This document shows, one piece after another, positions 1 through 4,177 of a stretch of DNA of 11,528 nt (its first letter is position 1; the number at the start of each line of letters is the position of its first letter). The DNA comes from DASQDT01 sp036380435 (GTDB lineage: Bacteria; Acidobacteriota; Blastocatellia; Pyrinomonadales; Pyrinomonadaceae), in assembly GCA_036380435.1 (NCBI GenBank), contig DASVES010000201.1, positions 1 to 11,528 of the forward strand. The letters are read 5' to 3'. Under the pieces are notes generated by a model. It was not told the DNA's origin. It searched no databases and saw only the letters and a program-made list of their open reading frames with translations. Made by a program: the position numbers and the translations under genes.

Positions 1-251
1 TAGCGCAGGGCGAGATCGGCCTCGCCCGTGCGCGCGTGCTCGCCGCGCTTGAGGATTTTGTAGATGAGCTGGCTGCCCTCCTCGCCGTACTTCCCCGTCA
101 GCGTCTCGATGTTCTCAACGGCCGGCGTCTCCAGCGGCTCGAACCCGTAACGCTCGTACACCTCCTTGATGATGCGGATAACATACTCCCGCCGCCGCAC
201 GTCTGCCGGCAGAAAGTCGCGCATCCCCCGCGCCGGTTGTGTCTTCGCCAT
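1..251 (-). CDS. hisS: Histidine-tRNA ligase, N-terminal part (runs off left edge)
   Basis: HisRS charges tRNA-His with histidine in the cytoplasm. Only the first 83 codons are in the window, and the frame is open to position 1. The start is the ATG at 251-249. Residues 8-15 read RGMRDFLP, the usual HisRS N-terminal signature. They are followed by a VYERYGFEPLETPAVEN stretch (31-47), which is the class II motif 1 region, and by LTGKYGEEG (51-59) and IYKILKRGE (63-71). Translation ends in ALR at the edge, just where HisRS continues into the YDLT region. No Shine-Dalgarno sequence precedes the ATG. The five bases directly upstream on the coding strand are all T, and a heptamer-repeat hairpin (260-337) lies just before them. 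The gene is last in a minus-strand run after the lipoprotein and hexapeptide genes. The family call is secure. The lack of an RBS at this start is odd, but no upstream in-frame ATG was seen. Confidence 0.93.
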   Translation of the reverse strand, partial: MAKTQPARGMRDFLPADVRRREYVIRIIKEVYERYGFEPLETPAVENIETLTGKYGEEGSQLIYKILKRGEHARTGEADLALR

Positions 252-258
252 AAAAATA

Positions 259-337
259 GTGATGGGTGATAAGTGATGAGTGATGAGATAAGAAGAAGCG
301 ACGCCTTCTCTTATCACTTATCACTCATCACTTATCA
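259..337. repeat. Hairpin of 7-bp tandem repeats (TGATRAG type)
   Basis: The left arm carries four heptamers in register (260-287: TGATGGG, TGATAAG, TGATGAG, TGATGAG). The right arm carries four on the opposite strand (310-337: TGATAAG or TGATGAG read on the minus strand). The arms pair through 267-297 with about 304-337, leaving a loop of only a few bases around CGACG. The right arm reaches into the hexapeptide gene, whose last codons (SDK) and TGA stop at 330-328 are made of repeat sequence. T-rich stretches follow the stem on both strands (252-257 on minus, 338-346 on plus), so it could act as a terminator in either direction. In the minus direction the T stretch abuts the hisS start codon, which would suit attenuation. 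The repeats resemble the heptameric STRR family described in cyanobacteria in form only. Confidence 0.85.
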
Positions 338-840
338 CTTTTATATTGCTTCGTGTACTCGATGTAGTTCTGCCAGTAGAGGTCGAGCGAGGCGACCTCC
401 TCGTCCGTCAGCGCTCGCTTGACCCGCGCGGGCGCGCCGATGACGAGCGAGCGCGGCGGGACGACCGTGCCGGGCGAAAGAAGCGCGCCCGCGGCGACGA
501 GCGAACGCTCGCCGACTCTCACGCCGTCCATCACGATTGACCCCATGCCGACGAGGCAACCGCGTTCGACGTGGCAGCCGTGCAGCGTGACGTTGTGCCC
601 GACCGTCACCTCGTCTTCGAGGATGGTGGCGTGCGTGCCGTTGCTGACGTGGATGACGGAGCCGTCCTGAACGTTGGTGCGCGCGCCGATGCGGATGTAG
701 AACACGTCGCCGCGCACCACCGCGTTGAACCAGACGGACGACCCCTCGCCGATAACCACGTCGCCGATGATCTGCGCGCTCTCCTCGATGAAGGCCGTGG
801 GATGTATCTGCGGGTGCTTGCCGCGGAAAGGTCTGATCAT
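328..840 (-). CDS. Gamma-carbonic-anhydrase-like hexapeptide-repeat protein (YrdA/PaaY family)
   Basis: This 170-residue protein is a left-handed beta-helix protein of the gamma carbonic anhydrase family. It is expected to be a cytoplasmic trimer binding a metal between subunits. Hexapeptide-like periodicity runs from about residue 12 to 137, with clear coils at IGDVVIGEGSSVWFNAVVRGD (25-45) and VTVGHNVTLHGC (78-89). The three metal-ligand histidines are present at H64, H82 and H87, and R43, D45 and Q58 match conserved positions around the site. The C-terminal helix (145-167) is typical of YrdA and PaaY. The acidic loop of the archaeal enzyme Cam is absent, so hydration activity cannot be assumed; an acyltransferase-like or metal-storage role remains possible. 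The ATG at 840 lies 19 bp after the lipoprotein stop, which suggests co-transcription. No strong Shine-Dalgarno is visible. The final SDK residues come from the heptamer repeat that follows. Confidence 0.9.
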   Translation of the reverse strand: MIRPFRGKHPQIHPTAFIEESAQIIGDVVIGEGSSVWFNAVVRGDVFYIRIGARTNVQDGSVIHVSNGTHATILEDEVTVGHNVTLHGCHVERGCLVGMGSIVMDGVRVGERSLVAAGALLSPGTVVPPRSLVIGAPARVKRALTDEEVASLDLYWQNYIEYTKQYKSDK

Positions 841-859
841 GTTTTAGACGCGCGCCCCC

Positions 860-1387
860 TCACTTCTTCTCGCGGGCGACGAGTTCGGAGATTTTCTGCC
901 GGCCGTCTTTGCGGACGACCGTGAAGACGAGCGTGTTCCCCGTTGGGCTGTCGGTCGCAACCTGTGTCCGGTCGCCGTCCTTCGACTCCTCGCGCCAGTT
1001 CTTCGCGCTCTCGGCGCTGCCGCCCGAAGCCTTGAACGACGTGGAGAAACCCTTGAGGAAATTCTTGCGAAACTCCGCGCGATTCGCCTCGCCGGGTATC
1101 TCGTTGTACTCGGCCGCCACGTCGCCGCCCGGCATCCTGAGAGTCTCCCAATCGAGCATCGGCTCGACCGCCGGGTCGCCCTCGGCCATGCGCCGAAACA
1201 CGTCCTTCGCAAACTCCACATCGCTCAAGGCCGGCGCGTCGGCCGTCGGGGCCGACGCCGCGGGCGTTGTTCCCTCACCCGTCTTCCTCCCCCCGCACGC
1301 CGCCGCATGGAGGACGACAGTCAACAGGAGCACGAGAAGCGTCGCCCGCAGGTGATGTCCTTTGAAGTGGAACACGTCTTCGACCAT
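860..1387 (-). CDS. Putative lipoprotein of unknown function
   Basis: The product is 175 residues from the ATG at 1387. It has a basic N-terminus (HHLRA), a hydrophobic stretch LLVLLLTVVL (17-26), and then AAAC with Cys31 as the probable lipidated residue. The -3 position is Ala rather than Leu, a weaker but acceptable lipobox. A Gly/Thr/Ala-rich linker (32-55) leads to a mixed alpha/beta domain containing VEFAKDVFRRMAEGD and FRKNFLKGFSTSF. The fold looks like a small SnoaL/NTF2- or DUF4878-like domain, but I cannot assign it. The frame stays open upstream to 1672. That extension is Arg-rich, lacks protein character and overlaps the opposite-strand gene, so I start at 1387; a GTG at 1396 is an alternative. 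It is the first gene of the run leading to the hexapeptide protein and hisS. An outer surface or periplasmic location is inferred from the signal. Confidence 0.72.
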   Translation of the reverse strand: MVEDVFHFKGHHLRATLLVLLLTVVLHAAACGGRKTGEGTTPAASAPTADAPALSDVEFAKDVFRRMAEGDPAVEPMLDWETLRMPGGDVAAEYNEIPGEANRAEFRKNFLKGFSTSFKASGGSAESAKNWREESKDGDRTQVATDSPTGNTLVFTVVRKDGRQKISELVAREKK

Positions 1388-1629
1388 GTGATTCACAGCG
1401 CGGCGCCAGATGAAAGCGAAAACGGTAACACGCGCCGCGCTACAGGGGCAAGCAACACGATGAGCGGCGCAGATCGCGCTCGGCCGCGTGCGTTTCCGCA
1501 GGATTGAAAGGTGCGGCCTGAGGACGCGGGGCGCGTGATTTGCGACGCGCACATGCGCTGAGCGGGCGCGCGGTGGTATCGTATCGCCGGCCCACAAGAG
1601 AAACACCACGACCGAAGGAGACCGCCGCC

Positions 1630-1803
1630 TTGCCGACCTCAACCCCGCCGCCCTACTTCCCCCAGAACGCACTCTCGCCCGGCGACGACAAGACGCGACG
1701 CAAGATGCGCTTCACCTTCTACGGCTGCATCGTCCTCGCCATCGCCGCCATCGCCGGCCTCGTCGTCGGCGCCGTCTACCTCGTCAGGTGGCTCTGGCAA
1801 TAG
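1630..1803 (+). CDS. Small single-membrane-segment protein, unknown function
   Basis: This 57-residue protein starts at TTG 1630. A strong GAAGGAG ribosome binding site at 1614-1620, nine bases upstream, fixes this start. The frame opens earlier (1540), but that part is Arg-rich and overlaps no other signal. The N-terminal half is proline-rich and polar (TPPPYFPQ, then DDKTRRK). It is followed by one hydrophobic helix at about residues 31-53 (FYGCIVLAIAAIAGLVVGAVYLV) and a short RWLWQ tail. The N-terminus therefore probably faces the cytoplasm. It is transcribed divergently from the lipoprotein gene and convergently with the MFS gene. Its TAG stop is directly followed by the GTTAGCN repeat arm. 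I do not recognise a family. Confidence 0.7.
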   Translation: MPTSTPPPYFPQNALSPGDDKTRRKMRFTFYGCIVLAIAAIAGLVVGAVYLVRWLWQ

Positions 1804-1835
1804 AGCTGTTAGCAGTTAGCGATTAGCTGTTAGCT
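1804..1835. repeat. Left arm of GTTAGCN heptamer inverted repeat
   Basis: Directly after the TAG stop of the small membrane gene come AGCT and four 7-bp units: GTTAGCA (1808), GTTAGCG (1815), ATTAGCT (1822) and GTTAGCT (1829). Bases 1815-1837 are perfectly complementary to 2266-2288, about 430 bp away. AGCT at 1804-1807 matches the outer end of the other arm (2289-2292) once one heptamer, 1808-1814, is skipped. The copy-number difference of exactly one unit is what slippage would produce. This arm appears to be cut short by the inserted segment that follows. Confidence 0.85.
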
Positions 1836-2224
1836 GTCCTTATTTATTAAGGTATGATCTATTATTCGAGTGCGGAGTATTTAGCTTCGGAATGATTATG
1901 TGGCGTGATGTTCTCCTTAGATTCTGCGGGTTCCTCCTTGCTTTTGTCGGGGCGTGTCTATTCCTTTACGGGTTGTTTATCTGCTGGATACTCCGCGATG
2001 GCTTAGGGCCGGACAGCGTGACCAGTTCCGGGTGGCTTGCGCTCTCACGTTTCGTGGAGGAGTTCTGGGGCTTCCTGTGCGTATCTATCCTTCTGTGCGT
2101 CGTCGGCGGGTATCTCTGGCGGCGTCCATCCAACAACGGCATGCACCCGACCGCGAATCAGCGGCCCTCTCATCGTTAGCTTGAATGTTTCCGAGTTTGA
2201 GTGCGCGGGGGGTAATGCCGGGCG
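1830..2224 (+). mobile_element. Candidate integron-cassette-like insertion with one small ORF
   Basis: The segment is 395 bp and is bounded by the 9-bp direct repeat GTTAGCTGT (1829-1837 and 2224-2232). Its left part is much AT-richer than the surroundings: I count 19 G/C in 1841-1900 and 65 of 120 in 1901-2020. It holds a single ORF in the orientation of a cassette gene and ends in an attC-like structure (2128-2230). Deleting it joins 1829 to 2225 and gives an arm (1815-1835 plus 2231-2240) perfectly complementary over 31 bases to 2258-2288. It therefore looks like a recent clean insertion into a convergent-gene hairpin. No terminal inverted repeats or transposase are present, which argues against an ordinary MITE. 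A hairpin CCTTA-TTTAT-TAAGG sits at its left end (1838-1852). No integrase is in the window, so the mechanism is inferred. Confidence 0.6.
1892..2179 (+). CDS. Small two-helix membrane protein with GMHPTANQR tail (cassette gene)
   Basis: This 95-residue protein has two predicted membrane helices at about 8-33 (LLRFCGFLLAFVGACLFLYG...) and 59-76 (WGFLCVSILLCVVGGYL), joined by a polar loop (DGLGPDSVTSSG). The C-terminus, SNNGMHPTANQRPSHR (80-95), is polar. It is encoded by the left half of the attC-like site, so the reading frame runs into the recombination structure and stops at TAG 2177-2179. From memory, GMHPTA-type tails recur on unrelated small proteins from soil bacteria, consistent with a shared DNA repeat rather than a protein domain. 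The start may be ATG 1892 or ATG 1898. Only a weak purine stretch (GCGGAG near 1873) precedes it. The lower GC content and isolation between repeats suggest acquisition by transfer. The function is unknown. Confidence 0.6.
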   Translation: MIMWRDVLLRFCGFLLAFVGACLFLYGLFICWILRDGLGPDSVTSSGWLALSRFVEEFWGFLCVSILLCVVGGYLWRRPSNNGMHPTANQRPSHR

Positions 2225-2230
2225 TTAGCT
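2128..2230 (+). other. attC-like recombination site
   Basis: The left end ATCCAAC (2128-2134) fits the attC core RYYYAAC exactly. The right end GTTAGCT (2224-2230) fits GTTRRRY at six of seven positions. Inside these, GGCATGCACCC (2138-2148) pairs imperfectly with GGGTAATGCC (2210-2219), and the pairing extends through CCGCG (2151-2155) with CGCG (2204-2207). The outer pair, AAC near 2132 and GGCGTT at 2221-2226, completes an imperfect stem around a central region of about 50 bases. The 103-bp size is within the usual attC range. Mismatches that would leave extrahelical bases are present, as attC folding requires. It could instead be an unrelated dispersed repeat with similar termini. Confidence 0.55.
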
Positions 2231-2292
2231 GTTAGCCAGAAGCTCGCGGATTTGCGGTCTGGCTAACAGCTAACAGCTAATCGCTAACAGCT
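2231..2292. repeat. Right part of GTTAGCN hairpin, abutting the MFS stop codon
   Basis: GTTAGCCAGA (2231-2240), a 17-base loop (2241-2257), and TCT plus four heptamers on the opposite strand (2258-2288), then AGCT (2289-2292). Together with the duplicated GTTAGCT at 2224 there is still a perfect 17-bp stem, 2224-2240 with 2258-2274. The outer end overlaps the TGA stop of the MFS gene (2294-2292). No U-tract follows on either strand, so a classic intrinsic terminator is unlikely even though the position between convergent genes suits one. Confidence 0.8.
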
Positions 2293-3602
2293 CACTTCAC
2301 GGCCACGCCGCCCGTCTCTTCCGTCGGGTCGCCGCCGGCGGGCTGCATGGCGACGATGAGTTGTCGGGCCTCGTCCCTGAGCGCCGGCAAGCGCATTCCG
2401 AAGGCGACCGCCCCGGCGATGCAGACCGTGCCGCCGATGACAAGCGTCGTCGGCGCGCCCACGCGGTTCGCCAGCGTCCCCGCCAGGAGCGCCCCGAAGG
2501 GCGCCATCCCCATGAAGACCATCGAGTAGACGGCCATCACGCGCCCGCGCAGGTGATCCGGCGCCATCGCCTGTACGAGCGTGTTCGACGAGGCCATCTG
2601 AATCATAAACGCGAAGCCCACCGGCACGAGCAACAACGCCGAGAGCCAGAACGTGCGCGACTGCGAGAACAGGATGAGCGCCGCGCCGAAGCCGGCGGAC
2701 GACAGCGCCACCCAGCGGCCTAAGCCTCGCAAGCCCTGCCGCGCCGCCAGACTCAGCGCGCCGGCCAGCGCGCCCACCCCCGACGCCCCCATCAAAAGCC
2801 CGAGGCCCCCCACGCCCCCCCCGAGGATGCGGTCGGCGAAGATCGGCATCAACACCGCGTAAGGCATCCCCATCAGACTCACCAGCCCCAACAGCATGAG
2901 CAGGGCGCGCACGGGCGCGGTGCGCGCGACGAAGCGGAATCCCTCGACGACGTTCGATAGCACCGACCCCTCCGGCCGCGCGCCCGCTCGTGCCTCCACG
3001 CGCATCGACAGAAGCCCCGCGACGACCGCCACGTAGCTCACCCCGTTGATGAGGAAGCACCAACCCTCGCCGACCCACGCCACCAGAAGGCCCGCCACGG
3101 CCGGCCCGACAACGCGCGCCCCGTTGAACATCGAAGAGTTCAGCGCGATGGCGTTCATCAAATCGTCCCGGCCCACAAGGTCTACGACGAACGCCTGCCG
3201 CGTCGGGATGTCGAAGGCGTTGACCAGCCCGTTGATGGCGGCGAAGACGAAGACGTGCCACACCTCGACGCGGCCCGCGAGCGTGAGTGCGGCGAGCGAG
3301 AGCGCCAGCGCCAGCGCGCACGTCTGCGTGACGACGAGGATGCGGCGTCGGTCGCGCCGGTCGGCCACCGCTCCCCCGACCGAAGCCAGCACGAAGACCG
3401 GAATCTGCCCCGCGAACCCCACCAGCCCCAGCATCACGGCCGACCCCGTCAGCCGATACACCAGCCAGCTCTGCGCCACCGACTGCATCCACAGCCCCGT
3501 CAGGCTGACCAACTGCCCCGCGAAATACAGACGGTAATTCCGGTGCCTGAAAGCGCGCAACAGCGACCGCCCGCGCGCGCCCGTGCCCCCCGATTCGCTC
3601 AT
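2292..3602 (-). CDS. MFS exporter (MFS_3 / EntS-like family)
   Basis: This 436-residue major facilitator superfamily transporter would be an inner membrane, proton-driven drug or metabolite efflux pump. A basic cytoplasmic N-terminus (RSLLRAFRHRNYRLYF, 12-27) leads into TM1. The loop 2-3 motif A is at GGAVADRRDRRR (76-87). The segment at 130-165, with DIPTRQAF, DDLMNAIALNSS and NGARVVGPA, is characteristic of the MFS_3 group that includes the enterobactin exporter EntS. A second-half motif is seen at DHLRGRVMAVYSMVFMG (about 347-363). Length and roughly 12 hydrophobic segments match the family. The substrate cannot be told from sequence, and no siderophore genes are nearby. The start is ATG 3602, without a clear Shine-Dalgarno. 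It converges on the small membrane gene across the repeat region. The C-terminal tail after residue 412 is polar and variable. Confidence 0.9.
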   Translation of the reverse strand: MSESGGTGARGRSLLRAFRHRNYRLYFAGQLVSLTGLWMQSVAQSWLVYRLTGSAVMLGLVGFAGQIPVFVLASVGGAVADRRDRRRILVVTQTCALALALSLAALTLAGRVEVWHVFVFAAINGLVNAFDIPTRQAFVVDLVGRDDLMNAIALNSSMFNGARVVGPAVAGLLVAWVGEGWCFLINGVSYVAVVAGLLSMRVEARAGARPEGSVLSNVVEGFRFVARTAPVRALLMLLGLVSLMGMPYAVLMPIFADRILGGGVGGLGLLMGASGVGALAGALSLAARQGLRGLGRWVALSSAGFGAALILFSQSRTFWLSALLLVPVGFAFMIQMASSNTLVQAMAPDHLRGRVMAVYSMVFMGMAPFGALLAGTLANRVGAPTTLVIGGTVCIAGAVAFGMRLPALRDEARQLIVAMQPAGGDPTEETGGVAVK

Positions 3603-3700
3603 CGCGGCAATTTACCCGCGGAAAGTGTCGCTTCTTTCGCGCGACGGTCTTAACTTATTGCTATTTGCGGAAGGACGTGAACCGCAGTACGCGGAACAGT

Positions 3701-3765
3701 CCGATGATCGTAGACGTGGATTGCCGGCCCTTCTTAACCGAAGGGCCGTGGCGGCCCATCGTCGG
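3701..3765. repeat. Two-layer inverted repeat upstream of promoter
   Basis: The inner stem CGGCCCTTC (3725-3733) pairs perfectly with GAAGGGCCG (3740-3748) around the loop TTAACC. The outer arms CCGATGAT (3701-3708) and ATCGTCGG (3758-3765) match at seven of eight positions, with a G-T wobble. It ends nine bases before the -35 box, where an activator or repressor site could lie. No T-run follows on either strand, so a terminator for the MFS side is unlikely, and that gene starts in the other direction anyway. Confidence 0.5.
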
Positions 3766-3773
3766 AAAAACTC

Positions 3774-3802
3774 TTGACAGCGTTACGAGTCCGGCATAGA
3801 GT
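3774..3802 (+). promoter_or_regulatory. Sigma70-type promoter
   Basis: A perfect -35 box TTGACA (3774-3779) is followed by a 17-bp spacer and TAGAGT (3797-3802), four of six matches to the -10 consensus. An A5 run (3766-3770) sits just upstream. The next plus-strand gene with a good ribosome binding site is the GMC oxidoreductase at 4178, so this would give a leader of roughly 365 bases. It is the best promoter match I found in the window. Confidence 0.6.
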
Positions 3803-4177
3803 GCGCCAATCGAAATGGACGTTAGCCGGGGCACGGCGCGCTGCCGCACTGCCCCGACTCAAAGACTCTCAAGTCTGTCGCTTTTGAAAGCCCCGCTTCT
3901 TAACGCGCCGCACTCGCCGCCGACGCGCCGCCGCTCTCGAAGGCGCATTCTCAGCAACACCTTAGCCCATCGAACCCGCGGGCGGGACGCTATATCAAGC
4001 TCTGGCGGTCATGCGGACTCCGTCCGCCGAAGCCCTTCGAAACCCTTTATTGCCGCGCCGGACTCCTTACTTATCCGCGGGCGGCACAATCCCCGGCAAT
4101 TTCAGTCAACTCTTTTCACGACCGCCACCCGTCCTCACGTCTCGGTCAGGTGAGGCCATTATCCCAGGGAGGTCTTC

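Larger units (their letters stand above)
3603..4177 (+). promoter_or_regulatory. Long intergenic region and structured leader of the GMC operon
   Basis: I see no convincing gene in these 575 bp; the open frames here are Ser/Arg/Pro-rich without family character. It holds, in order, an imperfect dyad (3701-3765), a sigma70-like promoter (3774-3802) and a leader of about 365 bases before the GMC start. Just inside the leader, CGGGGCA (3827-3833) pairs with TGCCCCG (3850-3856) and encloses CGGC/GCCG (3834-3837 with 3843-3846). Next comes a small stem AGACT/AGTCT (3863-3867 with 3872-3876). A strong ribosome binding site AGGGAGG (4166-4172) ends the region. I recognise no known riboswitch. Confidence 0.55.

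Noticed and set aside
259..337. CRISPR array
   Set aside because: The units are contiguous 7-mers without spacers and occur as an inverted pair.
1388..1672. N-terminal extension of the lipoprotein frame
   Set aside because: Arg-rich without protein character, and it overlaps the oppositely oriented small membrane gene. A normal lipoprotein signal begins at 1387.
1830..2224. Insertion sequence or classic MITE
   Set aside because: No transposase and no terminal inverted repeats; the left end (CCTTATTT) and right end (GCCGGGC) are unrelated. The 9-bp flanking repeat alone keeps this as a weaker alternative.
2284..3492. 402-codon open frame overlapping the MFS gene on the same strand
   Set aside because: Its translation is Arg/Gly/Ala-rich low complexity; the MFS frame has motif A and membrane helices.
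3661..3849. 62-codon minus-strand frame in the same intergenic region
   Set aside because: No ribosome binding site or family character, and it runs across the promoter and dyad.
3815..4153. 112-codon plus-strand frame upstream of the GMC gene
   Set aside because: Ser/Arg/Thr/Pro-rich with no ribosome binding site; the DNA there is better explained as a folded leader.
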